From Streptomyces sp. SCUT-3 (GTDB lineage Bacteria; Actinomycetota; Actinomycetes; Streptomycetales; Streptomycetaceae), in assembly GCF_014083985.1 (NCBI RefSeq), contig NZ_CP046907.1:4068501-4132500 (forward strand): DNA of 64,000 bases, given 5' to 3'. Shown here in pieces: positions 23,849 to 31,952 of the stretch (positions are counted from its first letter, which is position 1; the number at the start of each line of letters is the position of its first letter). The position numbers and the translations under genes are program-made. The notes beneath the pieces were generated by a model. That model saw nothing but the letters and a program-made list of their open reading frames with translations. It was not told the origin of the DNA and searched no databases.

Positions 23849-24999
23849 GCCGCACCGCACCGCCGGACTCCACCGTCCCGGCCCCGCCCCCGACCACTGC
23901 GCCGGCCCCGGCTCCGGCAGGGGCCGGGACGGCTGTTCACCGCACGGTGAACGCTGTTCAGATCCGTTCGGCCGAGCGCGCGTTGTCGGTGGGGACGTGG
24001 TTGATCGTCGCCGGGGCGATGCTCTACAGCGTCCTGACCGTCACCCCGCTGATGTGGAAGCACACCCCGGACGGGTGGCAGTGGACGGCACCGATCCTGC
24101 CGGTCGTCGTGGACGCCGCGGTGGTCATCGTCGTCCGGCTCGATTCCGTGCTGGCCCGCTTGGGTGGGCACGGCGGCCGGTGGCCGATCGCCCTGCGCTG
24201 GATGACCGGCGGCATGACCCTCGCGCTGAACGTGGCCGACTCCGCCCTCAAACGCGACCCGGTCGGGGTGGCCGTCCACGCCGTCGCTCCGCTGCTGCTC
24301 ATCGTCACCGCGGAGACCGGCCTGGCCTACCGCCGGGCCATCGCCGCGGCCGTGGCCGCCCTCGCCGCCCAGGAGGCCGCCGAGCGGGCCGCCCGCGAGC
24401 ATGCGGCCGCCGAGCGGGCGCGGCTGGCCCGGGAGGAGCGCGAGGCCGCCCGGGAGGCGGCCGAGCGGCGGGCGCGGGAGGAGCGCGAGCACGCCGCCCG
24501 GCTGGAGCGTGAACGCGACGAACGCGAGCGTGAACGCGCCCGGGAGGAGCGTGAGCACGCCGAGCGGATGCGGCGTGAGGAGTGGGAGCGGGCCGAGCGG
24601 CGGGAGGCCGCCGAGCGGGCCGAGCGCGAGCGCCGTGAACGCGAGCGTGAACAGGAACAGCGCGAGCGTGAACGGCGCGAACGCGAAGAGGCCGAGCGTG
24701 AACGCCGTGAACGCCAGCGTGAACACGAACGCCGCGAGCGTGAACGCCGTGAACGGGCCGAGCGGGAGGCCGCAGAGAGGGCCGCCCTGCTTGCCCTCGG
24801 CCCCGCCGAGGAGAAGCGGCCGGAGGAGGAGGCCCTGCAGATCGTGCGGGCCGCCTTCACTGAGGGCCTGCCGGTGCGCGGCGCGGCCGAGCTGACCGGC
24901 TGGTCCCTCGGCTGGGTCTCCGCCCGCTACCAGGACCTGCGCGACACCCACACCCCCACCGCCCCCACCGTCCGCGTCCTTGAGGAGAGCGCCGCATGA
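23845..24999 (+). CDS. DUF2637 (SpdB-like) membrane protein with long Glu/Arg helix
   Basis: 384 residues. Three or four TM segments (LSVGTWLIVAGAMLYSVLTVTPL; WTAPILPVVVDAAVVIVV; VGVAVHAVAPLLLIVTAETGLA) match the DUF2637 spread proteins of Streptomyces plasmids. Residues about 175-325 are an almost uninterrupted Glu/Arg/Ala-rich stretch of EREREER type, predicted to be a single long alpha-helix. The C-terminus is a small helix-turn-helix-like region (VRGAAELTGWSLGWVSARYQDL). Likely spreads plasmid DNA between mycelial compartments together with TraB; the helix may span the septum or scaffold TraB. GTGA overlap upstream, ATGA overlap downstream. Confidence 0.8.
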   Translation: MSRTAPPDSTVPAPPPTTAPAPAPAGAGTAVHRTVNAVQIRSAERALSVGTWLIVAGAMLYSVLTVTPLMWKHTPDGWQWTAPILPVVVDAAVVIVVRLDSVLARLGGHGGRWPIALRWMTGGMTLALNVADSALKRDPVGVAVHAVAPLLLIVTAETGLAYRRAIAAAVAALAAQEAAERAAREHAAAERARLAREEREAAREAAERRAREEREHAARLERERDERERERAREEREHAERMRREEWERAERREAAERAERERREREREQEQRERERREREEAERERRERQREHERRERERRERAEREAAERAALLALGPAEEKRPEEEALQIVRAAFTEGLPVRGAAELTGWSLGWVSARYQDLRDTHTPTAPTVRVLEESAA

Positions 25000-25496
25000 T
25001 CACCGTCTGCCGCACCCGCACCCTGCAGGCCCTGCGCGCCGACTTGGCCACCGCCGAGGAGGCTACTGCCGCTGCCCGCAGCGAGGCCGCCGGCCACCGT
25101 CAGGAGGCCGGGACCGCCATCGCCACCGCGGTCCGTGCCGAGACGGTCGCCGAGGAGCTGCGGGCCCGACTGGCCACCGCGGCGGCCGAGGCTGCCCGCG
25201 CCGCCGGGGAGCTGGAGGCGCTGCGCGCCCAGGTCTTTCTCGACACCGAGGACCGGGCGGCGCTGCGCATGCTGCTGCGCACGGCCCGCAGGTCGGCCGC
25301 ACCTCGGCACGTCTTCGCGCTCCTGCGCCGCGGGGAGCTGCACAGCGTCCACGCCACCTGGGAGGAGGCCCACGCCGCCGCGGAGGCCGAGGGCGCCTCG
25401 CCCACCGGATGGGCCCCCCACCCCCCAGGGGAGCTGCGCCCGGCCTCCGAGGTCGAGTGGCGGGTGCAGCCGGTTCCCCTCGGCGGTGCCCGGTGA
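24996..25496 (+). CDS. Coiled-coil protein of the spread operon
   Basis: 166 residues, ATGA-coupled to the DUF2637 gene. Residues 10-85 are Ala/Glu/Arg-rich heptads (LRADLATAEEATAAARSEAAGHRQEAG...), i.e. a coiled coil. The C-terminal 80 residues are more globular (HVFALLRRGELHSVHATWEEAHAAAEAEG). Probably interacts with the neighbouring long-helix membrane protein. No family recognised. Confidence 0.7.
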   Translation: MITVCRTRTLQALRADLATAEEATAAARSEAAGHRQEAGTAIATAVRAETVAEELRARLATAAAEAARAAGELEALRAQVFLDTEDRAALRMLLRTARRSAAPRHVFALLRRGELHSVHATWEEAHAAAEAEGASPTGWAPHPPGELRPASEVEWRVQPVPLGGAR

Positions 25497-25873
25497 TTGC
25501 CCGGATGCGGTTCTACGACCCCGACGGAACCCGCTACGGCATCCCCACCTACCCGTGGCGCATGGCCCCCGAGGGACTGGCCACCCGGCGGCAGTTACGC
25601 ACCGCCGGGTTGCGGCCGGGCGGGCAGGAAGTGGCCGCACAGGTGATGTGGCGCTCGCGCCGTTCCCGCACCGGGATCCGCGTCGCCTACCTCTACCCGC
25701 TCGCCGGCGCCCGCCCGGTACGCCCGATGACCCCGGCCAAACGGGCGGCGCTCACCAAGGCGAACGCCGCCCGCCGCCGGTGCCCGCAGTGCCACCGCGA
25801 CGCCGGATACACCCTGCCGACCTCGCTCGGCTGCTGCGCCTCGTGCGCTGGCCTCCCCGCGCTCGCCGCGTGA
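25493..25873 (+). CDS. RRQRL-motif zinc-binding protein
   Basis: 126 residues. The N-terminal half contains ATRRQLRTAGLRPGGQ, the RRQ(R)L motif that names this family of Streptomyces element proteins. The C-terminus has a zinc ribbon CPQCHRDAGYTLPTSLGCCASC (two CxxC pairs). GTG start overlaps the previous stop. Found in AICE and plasmid transfer operons; likely a nucleic-acid or protein adaptor, but its role is untested. Confidence 0.8.
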   Translation: MIARMRFYDPDGTRYGIPTYPWRMAPEGLATRRQLRTAGLRPGGQEVAAQVMWRSRRSRTGIRVAYLYPLAGARPVRPMTPAKRAALTKANAARRRCPQCHRDAGYTLPTSLGCCASCAGLPALAA

Positions 25874-25902
25874 TTGTCCCTCCGCCGACAAGGAGTTGTG
25901 CT

Positions 25903-26319
25903 GTGCCTGTTCAGAACCCCGATGTGCGGATCGTCTCGTTCGGCTACCTGCACGGCGAACCGCCCGCCGCTCACCTGACCGCCGACCTGCGGGTGCACTT
26001 CCGCGACCCGCACGTCAGCCCCGAGCTGCGGTACATGACCGCCGAGGACCAGGCGGTGCGCGACGCGGTGCTGGGCACCGCCGGTATCCCCCAGCTCGTC
26101 GCCACCCTCGCCGACGCGGTCACGGCCTACCGCTCCGGCCCCTCCGCCGGGCCGCTCACCGTCGCCGTCGGCTGCGCGGGCGGCCGTCACCGCGCCGCCA
26201 CCGTCGCGGCCGCCCTGGCCGACCGGCTGGCCGGGATGGACGTCCCCGCCGACGTCGTCCACCGCGACCTGCACCGGGCCGTGGTCGAGCGCGGCCCGGA
26301 CGGCACCGCCGCCCGCTGA
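25903..26319 (+). CDS. RapZ C-terminal-domain-like protein
   Basis: 138 residues. The pattern VRIVSFGYLHGEPPAAHLTADLRVHFRDP, then a phosphate-loop-like VAVGCAGGRHRAATVAAALADRL and a C-terminal VVHRDLHR, matches the C-terminal domain of RapZ, which binds nucleotide-sugar or RNA ligands in Escherichia coli. The kinase-like N-terminal half of RapZ is absent. GTG with AAGGAG upstream. Found regularly in Streptomyces element operons; its ligand is unknown. Confidence 0.78.
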   Translation: MPVQNPDVRIVSFGYLHGEPPAAHLTADLRVHFRDPHVSPELRYMTAEDQAVRDAVLGTAGIPQLVATLADAVTAYRSGPSAGPLTVAVGCAGGRHRAATVAAALADRLAGMDVPADVVHRDLHRAVVERGPDGTAAR

Positions 26320-26330
26320 CGGCTGCCTGT

Positions 26331-26373
26331 CCCCGCCCGGCCCGCGGCCGCCGCGCCGCACGGCCGGGCGGGG
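26331..26373 (+). terminator. 12-bp intra-operon hairpin
   Basis: CCCCGCCCGGCC (26331-26342) pairs with GGCCGGGCGGGG (26362-26373). It lies between the RapZ-like gene and the next small gene in the transfer operon. Confidence 0.6.
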
Positions 26374-26436
26374 GCGGGGAGCCGGAACAGCCGGCCCCGC
26401 ACCGCCACACCCGTACCAGTGCTTGAGAGGAGCCCC

Positions 26437-26646
26437 GTGATGGGCCTGTTCGGCAAGAAGACCGCCCGCTACGAGACCGAGGTTGACGTCCAGACCAAGG
26501 ACGGCAAGTCCGTGACCTACCGCGGCGACGGCGTCGGCCCGGCCGGGCTGACCGGCGACCAGATCCTCAACTCCGCCGAGGCCGCCGCCCTGGCCCAGGA
26601 GCCGGGCGGCCGGGTGACCGGCTCCCGCGCCCGCCGGGCCCGCTGA
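26437..26646 (+). CDS. Small hypothetical AICE protein
   Basis: 69 residues from GTG (next codon is ATG), with GAGAGGAG upstream. Begins MGLFGKKTARYETEVDVQTKDGKSVTYRGDGVGPAGLTG: a beta-rich N-terminus and basic tail. No family recognised. It lies between two hairpins, immediately upstream of traB. Confidence 0.65.
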   Translation: MMGLFGKKTARYETEVDVQTKDGKSVTYRGDGVGPAGLTGDQILNSAEAAALAQEPGGRVTGSRARRAR

Positions 26647-26688
26647 CGGCCGCCTGCCTGCCGCACCACCGCGTTCGAGCACGTCATC

Positions 26689-26731
26689 GAGGGCCCGGCC
26701 GCCAGCCGACCAAAGCGCCGGCCGGGCCCTC
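26689..26731 (+). terminator. 12-bp hairpin before traB
   Basis: GAGGGCCCGGCC (26689-26700) pairs with GGCCGGGCCCTC (26720-26731), 28 bp upstream of the traB start. It could limit TraB expression, whose excess is lethal in related plasmids (established for kil functions). Confidence 0.6.
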
Positions 26732-26759
26732 TCACTCCCCATGAAGGAGCACTGTCATC

Positions 26760-28907
26760 GTGACCGACATCAACATCCCTGACCAGCCGGGGGCGCCGGA
26801 GCGTCCCGGTGCCGCGCCGGTGGTGGACATCGCCACCAAGCGCCCCGCCCCCGCTGCCGAGCAGCTGGCCGAGGCCGACCCGGAGGTCGTCGTCCCGGTG
26901 GACGGCCCGGCCCCGGACGGCCCCGGCTTCCTGGGCCGGATCGCCGGGGCCCGGCGGCGGCCGATCCTGCCCGCGTGGCTGCTCTCCCGCGCCGAGCTGG
27001 CCGCCGCCGCGCGGTGGGTGGCCGGCCACTACGCCCACCTGACCGGCTACCACGCGGTGCGCGCCCCGGTCTACGCCGCGAAGCTGGCCCTGCGGGCCCC
27101 GGCCGGGGCCGCGCGGCTGACCGGCGGCACCCTGCGGTGGGTGCGCGACGCCGAGGGCGAGCCGGTGCGGCTGGCCGCGGTGCGCCGCGAGGACGCCGCC
27201 GAGTACCTCAAGCTCTCCCGGCAGCGGGACGGCCGGGTGCGGCTGCGCACCCTGCTCGCCACCCTCGCCTCCCTGACCGGCCTGACCACCGCCCTCGCCC
27301 TGTACGTCCTGGCCCCGGGGTGGCTGCAGGCCGTCTCGGTCACCGCCGTGCTGCTGGCCCTGGGCCGGGCCGGCACCCCCGCGGACGCCCCGGTGGCCAC
27401 CCGGGCGGTGGAGGTGCCCAAGGCCCAGAAGCTCACCAGCGACATCGTCCTGCGCGCCCTCGGCTCGCTGGGCATCCCGGCGATCAACCAGGCCATGGGC
27501 AAGGGCCGCGACGGCTTCACCTTCACCGCCCCCATCACCCGCGACGGCCCCGGCTGGCGCGCCGAGGGCGACCTGCCCTACGGCGTCACCGTCACCGACG
27601 TGATCGACAAGCGCGACAAGCTCGCCTCCGGACTGCGCCGCCCGCTGGGCTGCGTGTGGCCCGAGGCGGTGCCCGAGGAGCACACCGGCCGCCTGGTCCT
27701 GTGGGTCGGAGACCAGGACATGTCCAAGGCCAAGCAGCCCGCCTGGCCGCTGCTCAAGGCCGGGGCGGTGGACCTGTTCAAGCCCGTGCCGTTCGGCACC
27801 GACCAGCGCGGCCGCTGGGTCGAGCTGACCCTGATGTACATCGCTGCGGTTATCGGGGCGATCCCGCGCATGGGCAAGACCTTCCTGCTGCGCCTGCTGC
27901 TGCTCATCGCCGCCTTGGACCCGCGCGCCGAGCTGCACACCTACGACCTCAAGGGCACCGGCGACCTGGACCCGGTCGGCGACCGCGTCGCCCACCGCCA
28001 CCGCGCCGGCGACGAAGACGACGACATCGAGTACGCCCTGGCCGACATGCGCGCCCTGCGCGAGGAACTGCGCCGCCGCGCGAAGGTGATCCGCAACCTG
28101 CCGCGCGACATCTGCCCCGAGTCCAAAGTCACCTCGGAGTTGGCGTCGAAGAAGTCGCTGGGGCTGCACCCGATCGTGGTCGGGGTGGACGAGTGCCAGG
28201 TGTGGTTCGAGCACCCCAAGCACGGCGGGGAGCTCGAGGAGATCTGCACCGACCTGGTCAAGCGCGGCCCGGCCACCGGCATCGTGCTGATGCTGGCCAC
28301 CCAGCGCCCCGACGCCAAGGCCCTGCCCACCGGCATCTCGGCGAACGCCTCGGCCCGGTTCTGCCTGAAAGTCATGGGCCAGCTGGAGAACGACATGGTC
28401 CTGGGCACCTCCGCCTACAAGCGCGGGGTGCGGGCCACGATGTTCGCCTGGGCCGACAAGGGCGTGCACTACTTCGTCGGCGAGGGCGCCGACGCCCGCA
28501 TCGTCCGGTCCGTCTTCGCCGACGCGGTCACCGCCGACCGCATCGCCCTGCGCGCCCGCAAGCTCCGCGAGGACGCCGGCACCCTGTCCGGCCACGCCCT
28601 GGGCGAGGAGCCCGAGACCGACCCGGGCACCTCGTTCGACCTGCTCGCCGATGTCCTCGCCGTCGTCCCGGCCGCCGAGGCCAAGGTGTGGAACGAGACC
28701 CTGGCCGAGCGGCTGGCCGAACTGCGCCCGGAGGTCTACGACGGCTGGGCCGCCGAACAGCTCACCACCGCCTTGAAGCCGTTCGGCATCGAGACGGTGC
28801 AGATCGGCCGCCGCGTGGACGGCAAGGTCGTCAACCGCCGCGGCATCGAACGCGCCAAGATCGCCGCTGCCGTCGCGGAGCGTGACGGAAAGCGCGACGT
28901 CGGATGA
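26760..28907 (+). CDS. TraB/TraSA-type FtsK-SpoIIIE DNA translocase
   Basis: 715 residues. Residues 1-150 are a variable membrane-proximal region, followed by a TM segment pair (LRTLLATLASLTGLTTALALYVL; LQAVSVTAVLLALG). The motor has Walker A GAIPRMGKTF (about 366-374), Walker B IVVGVDECQ (about 470) and ATQRPDAKALPTG, matching FtsK/TraB. The C-terminal 70 residues form a winged-helix-like region that in TraB reads the clt octamers. Transfers double-stranded element DNA between mycelia as a hexamer, without relaxase. The N-terminal region is duplicated as a fragment at 14058. Confidence 0.93.
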   Translation: MTDINIPDQPGAPERPGAAPVVDIATKRPAPAAEQLAEADPEVVVPVDGPAPDGPGFLGRIAGARRRPILPAWLLSRAELAAAARWVAGHYAHLTGYHAVRAPVYAAKLALRAPAGAARLTGGTLRWVRDAEGEPVRLAAVRREDAAEYLKLSRQRDGRVRLRTLLATLASLTGLTTALALYVLAPGWLQAVSVTAVLLALGRAGTPADAPVATRAVEVPKAQKLTSDIVLRALGSLGIPAINQAMGKGRDGFTFTAPITRDGPGWRAEGDLPYGVTVTDVIDKRDKLASGLRRPLGCVWPEAVPEEHTGRLVLWVGDQDMSKAKQPAWPLLKAGAVDLFKPVPFGTDQRGRWVELTLMYIAAVIGAIPRMGKTFLLRLLLLIAALDPRAELHTYDLKGTGDLDPVGDRVAHRHRAGDEDDDIEYALADMRALREELRRRAKVIRNLPRDICPESKVTSELASKKSLGLHPIVVGVDECQVWFEHPKHGGELEEICTDLVKRGPATGIVLMLATQRPDAKALPTGISANASARFCLKVMGQLENDMVLGTSAYKRGVRATMFAWADKGVHYFVGEGADARIVRSVFADAVTADRIALRARKLREDAGTLSGHALGEEPETDPGTSFDLLADVLAVVPAAEAKVWNETLAERLAELRPEVYDGWAAEQLTTALKPFGIETVQIGRRVDGKVVNRRGIERAKIAAAVAERDGKRDVG

Positions 28908-28924
28908 CCCGCCGGGGCCGCTGA

Positions 28925-29005
28925 CGCTAGCGGATACGCCCGCTAACGTTAGCGGCCTCGCTAGCGCCTCACATCGTCCCTGATCAGGCCGCTAGCGGAT
29001 AGCGG
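28925..29005. promoter_or_regulatory. Candidate clt (transfer locus): CGCTAGCG repeats
   Basis: CGCTAGCG occurs at 28925-28932, 28959-28966 and 28990-28997, with a 14-bp perfect palindrome CGCTAACGTTAGCG at 28941-28954 and a half-site TAGCGG after. The cluster begins 18 bp downstream of traB, the usual place for the octamer-containing clt recognised by TraB. Confidence 0.55.
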
Positions 29006-29047
29006 CCTCCCCTCCGCACGCCCCGAAACCGGCCCGGGAGGCCCGCC

Positions 29048-29299
29048 GTGACCCTCGTCGCCACCGCTATACCCCTCGCCCTGCTCGTCACCCTCGGTTA
29101 CGCCGCCGTGTGCGCCGCCAACCCGTTCGCCGCCTGCCGACGGTGCGGCGGCATGGGCCACGCCCTGACCACCGACCGCAAGGGACGGCCCCGGCGCGGC
29201 AAGGACTGCCGCCGCTGCAAGGCCACCGGGCGGCGCATCCGCACCGGCCGCCGACTGTTCCACCGCGCCGCCCGCATCCACCGCGACGGCACCCGCTGA
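29048..29299 (+). CDS. Small membrane protein with DnaJ-like CxxCxGxG zinc motifs
   Basis: 83 residues. One N-terminal TM segment (IPLALLVTLGYAAVCAANPF) followed by CRRCGGMGH and CRRCKATGR, two CxxCxGxG-type elements as in the DnaJ zinc domain, and a basic C-terminus. GTG start. A membrane-bound zinc protein in the spread operon after traB; relatives occur in Streptomyces elements. Exact role unknown. Confidence 0.72.
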   Translation: MTLVATAIPLALLVTLGYAAVCAANPFAACRRCGGMGHALTTDRKGRPRRGKDCRRCKATGRRIRTGRRLFHRAARIHRDGTR

Positions 29300-29327
29300 C
29301 CCCTCGCTCCGGAAGGAGGCACCACCC

Positions 29328-29522
29328 GTGGTTCTGACCGTCTCCCTCGTCCTGCTCTTCGGCCTCGCCCTGGCCTTCCTGCTCAAGACCGGCGCCCTCG
29401 GCCCCGGCTCCGCCTTCACCGCCGTGATCTTCGGCTTCCTGCTCGCCGGGACCGGCGCCTACGGCCCCGTCAACGGACTGCTCACCGCCCTCGCCCAGGC
29501 CGTCCCCGGCATCGACCCCTGA
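29328..29522 (+). CDS. Small two-TM membrane protein (spread-type)
   Basis: 64 residues, GTG with GGAAGGAGG upstream. Almost entirely hydrophobic, two TM helices (LTVSLVLLFGLALAFLL; AFTAVIFGFLLAGTGAY) with a short Gly/Pro loop. Size and position fit the spd membrane proteins that help intramycelial spreading. Confidence 0.68.
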   Translation: MVLTVSLVLLFGLALAFLLKTGALGPGSAFTAVIFGFLLAGTGAYGPVNGLLTALAQAVPGIDP

Positions 29523-29547
29523 GGGCCCTCCCGGAAGGAGACGACCG

Positions 29548-29799
29548 ATGAACGCCGACCTGATCGCCGCTGCCGTCCTGTTCGGCCCCGGCGTCCTCAT
29601 CACCCCGCCCGTGCTCCTCGCCCGGCGTCGCGTCCTGCGCGAGGACGCCGCCATCGCCCAGGCCCTGGCTGAGAACACTGCGCCCGCCGACCCCGGCGTC
29701 CCGCTCGACGGCGGCCAACCCCAACCCCAGCCCCGGCCCGAGCCGGACACCGGCGAGCTCGCCGACGTGATCCCGCTCCCCGTCCGCCGCGCCGCCTGA
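29548..29799 (+). CDS. Small hypothetical AICE protein with N-terminal TM segment
   Basis: 83 residues. One TM segment (LIAAAVLFGPGVLITPPVLLA), a charged middle (RRRVLREDAAIAQALAE) and a Pro/Gln/Glu-rich tail. GAAGGAG precedes the ATG. Last gene of the spread block before the duplicated hairpin leader. Unknown role. Confidence 0.65.
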   Translation: MNADLIAAAVLFGPGVLITPPVLLARRRVLREDAAIAQALAENTAPADPGVPLDGGQPQPQPRPEPDTGELADVIPLPVRRAA

Positions 29800-29823
29800 C
29801 CGAAGGCACGCGGAACGCAAAGC

Positions 29824-29867
29824 GCCCGGGGCGGCCCACTCCCGACCAAGGACCGGCCGCCCCGGGC
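29824..29867 (+). repeat. Hairpin leader, copy B
   Basis: GCCCGGGGCGGCC pairs perfectly with GGCCGCCCCGGGC. The 70-nt segment to 29893, including the AGGAG site of the primase gene, duplicates 23206-23275 with few changes. Confidence 0.85.
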
Positions 29868-29903
29868 TTCACCTGTCCGATTCACAGAACAGGAGACCCC
29901 AGC

Positions 29904-30788
29904 ATGACGCATAACCCCGCCCCCGCGCTGCTGTCGGCGGCACTGACCGCCGCGGAACGCGGCTGGCCCGTCTTCCCCCTCCGCCCCGGCGACAAGCGCC
30001 CGGCCGTGGCCGCGTGGGAGCAGCGGGCCACCACCGACCGGGCCCGCATCACCCGCTGCTGGCAGGCCGGCCCCTACAACGTCGGCTTGGCCACCGGCCC
30101 CGGCCGCCTGGTCGTGGTCGACCTCGACACTCCCAAGCACCCCGGCGACACCCCGCCGGAGGAGTGGGCCCTGCCCGGCGTGGTCGACGGTGCCGACGTC
30201 CTGGCGGTGCTGTGCGAGCGGCACGACCAACCCTTCCCCACCGAGACGTACAGCGTCCGCACCGGCCGCGGCGGAACCCACCTGTACTTCACCGCCCCGG
30301 CCGGGACCGAGCTGCGCAACACTAGCGGCAGGCTCGGCTGGAAGATCGACACCCGTGCCGCGGGCGGCTACGTCGTCGCCCCGGGAAGCACCGTCGCCGA
30401 CCTGCCTTACACCGTCGTCCACGACGCGCCCCCGGCCCCGCTGCCCGACTGGCTCGCTGAGCTGCTGCGCCCCGCCCCGCTGCCGCCGCAGCAGCCGGTG
30501 GCCGTACCCCTGGTCACCGACAGGCGCAGCGCCTACCTGCGCCGCGCGCTCGACGGCGAACGGGCACGAGTCACCGGCGCCCCGCCCGGCGAGCGCAACA
30601 ACGCGCTCTACCTCGCAGCCGTCGCCCTCGGCCAGCTCGTCGCCGGCGGCGCGCTCGCCGAGGACGAGGTGACCGCCTGGCTCACCGACGCCGCCCGGCA
30701 GGTCGGCCAGGGCGCGGGCGAGACCGCGCGCACCATCCGGTCCGGCCTGCGGGCCGGCGCCCAGCGCCCGAGGACGGTCGCCGCGTGA
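29904..30788 (+). CDS. Bifunctional DNA primase/polymerase (Prim-Pol)
   Basis: 294 residues. The AEP-type Prim-Pol core is visible: GWPVFPLRPGDKRPAV, the metal motif VVVDLDTP (about 68-75), GGTHLYFTA (about 123-131, the SxH-type motif) and KIDTRAAGGYVVAPGS. It would prime and copy the element at its origin in partnership with the RepA-like ATPase whose start overlaps its stop (GTGA). This replaces the rolling-circle RepSA of pSAM2 and classes the element with Prim-Pol AICEs. Confidence 0.9.
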   Translation: MTHNPAPALLSAALTAAERGWPVFPLRPGDKRPAVAAWEQRATTDRARITRCWQAGPYNVGLATGPGRLVVVDLDTPKHPGDTPPEEWALPGVVDGADVLAVLCERHDQPFPTETYSVRTGRGGTHLYFTAPAGTELRNTSGRLGWKIDTRAAGGYVVAPGSTVADLPYTVVHDAPPAPLPDWLAELLRPAPLPPQQPVAVPLVTDRRSAYLRRALDGERARVTGAPPGERNNALYLAAVALGQLVAGGALAEDEVTAWLTDAARQVGQGAGETARTIRSGLRAGAQRPRTVAA

Positions 30789-31810
30789 CCGTCCCGCACC
30801 CCGCCTCCCCCCACCTGCACGCCGTCCCGCCGCCGAACGTCCCGCAGGACGCACCGAAGCCGCGGATCCAGACGGCGTGGACGGCGGCCGAGCTGATGGC
30901 CGCCGAGTTCCCCGAACCGCGCTGGGCCGTGCCCGGCATCATCTGCGAGGGGGTCAACCTGCTCGCCGGACCGCCCAAGGTGGGCAAGTCCTGGATGTCC
31001 CTGGGCCTGGGGTTGTCGGTGGCCGCCGGGGAGAACGCCTTCGACACGCAGCCGGTCGAACGCGGCCCGGTGCTCTACCTCGCCCTCGAGGACACCCCGC
31101 GCCGCCTGCAGTCCCGCATGGGCAAACTCCTTGGCGGCCGCCCGGCCCCGAAGGAACTCACCCTCGCCACCCAGTGCCCGCCCCTGCCCCAGGGCGGCAC
31201 CGAGGCCATCGCCAACTGGCTCGACCGCAACCCCGACGCCCGCATGGTCGTCATCGACGTCTTCGCCAAGATGCGCGGTCCGTCCCTGCCCGGCGCCTCG
31301 GCCTACGACGCCGACTACGCCGCCGTCGGCCGCGCCAAGCGGCTCGCCGACCACTACGGCGTGGCCGTCGTCCTGGTCCACCACGTCCGCAAGGCAGGCT
31401 CGGACGACTTCCTCACCGAGGTCTCCGGCACCAACGGACTCGCCGGCGCCGCCGACGCCACCCTCGTCCTCAAGCGCGGCCGCGGCCAGGCCGACGGCGT
31501 CCTGCACGTCACCGGCCGCGACGTGGACGAGGCCGAGTACGCGCTGTCCTTCCAGGCCGCCTCCGGCGCCTGGTGCCTGCTGGACGGCCCCGTCGCCGAG
31601 CACACCATCGGCGACACCCGGGCCACGATCCTGCGCTACGTCAAGGCCCACCCCGGCGTGCGGCCCAAGGACCTGTCCGAGGCCACCGGCATCGAGATCA
31701 GCCTGGCCCGCAAGACCTGCGCGCGCATGGCCGACGACTGCCAACTGCGGCGCGACGCCGCCGGCGCCTACTACGCCCCCGAAGCCGGGACAGCCGAGGA
31801 CAGGGCATGA
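30785..31810 (+). CDS. RepA-like AAA ATPase/helicase
   Basis: 341 residues, GTG inside the Prim-Pol stop. A RecA-type fold (AAA_25): Walker A LLAGPPKVGKSW (about 58-69), Walker B ARMVVIDVFAKM (about 151-162), then VVLVHHVRK and a C-terminal winged-helix region (TRATILRYVKAHPGVRPKDLSEATGIEISLARKTCARMADD). Replicative helicase/initiator for the element. Its C-terminal 35 codons are the part that survives, frameshifted, in the deleted element. Confidence 0.88.
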   Translation: MTVPHPASPHLHAVPPPNVPQDAPKPRIQTAWTAAELMAAEFPEPRWAVPGIICEGVNLLAGPPKVGKSWMSLGLGLSVAAGENAFDTQPVERGPVLYLALEDTPRRLQSRMGKLLGGRPAPKELTLATQCPPLPQGGTEAIANWLDRNPDARMVVIDVFAKMRGPSLPGASAYDADYAAVGRAKRLADHYGVAVVLVHHVRKAGSDDFLTEVSGTNGLAGAADATLVLKRGRGQADGVLHVTGRDVDEAEYALSFQAASGAWCLLDGPVAEHTIGDTRATILRYVKAHPGVRPKDLSEATGIEISLARKTCARMADDCQLRRDAAGAYYAPEAGTAEDRA

Positions 31811-31905
31811 GGTGTCCCGGCTGTCCTTCTGTCCCGGCTTACCGCCTGACCTGCGAAAACAGCCGGGACAGTGCCAAGTGCGCACTGTCCCGGCTGTCCC
31901 GGCTC
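31788..31905. repeat. CCGGGACAG repeat cluster upstream of xis-int
   Basis: Six GGGACA/TGTCCC copies in both orientations from 31790 to 31901, overlapping the end of the RepA-like gene. The same motif clusters at the left end of the AICE (16444-16524). In the deleted element the corresponding stretch is shortened and degenerate. Confidence 0.65.
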
Positions 31906-31952
31906 ACCGAGAGGAACGTGAACTGAACACCGCAGTAGCCGGACGCCGCACG

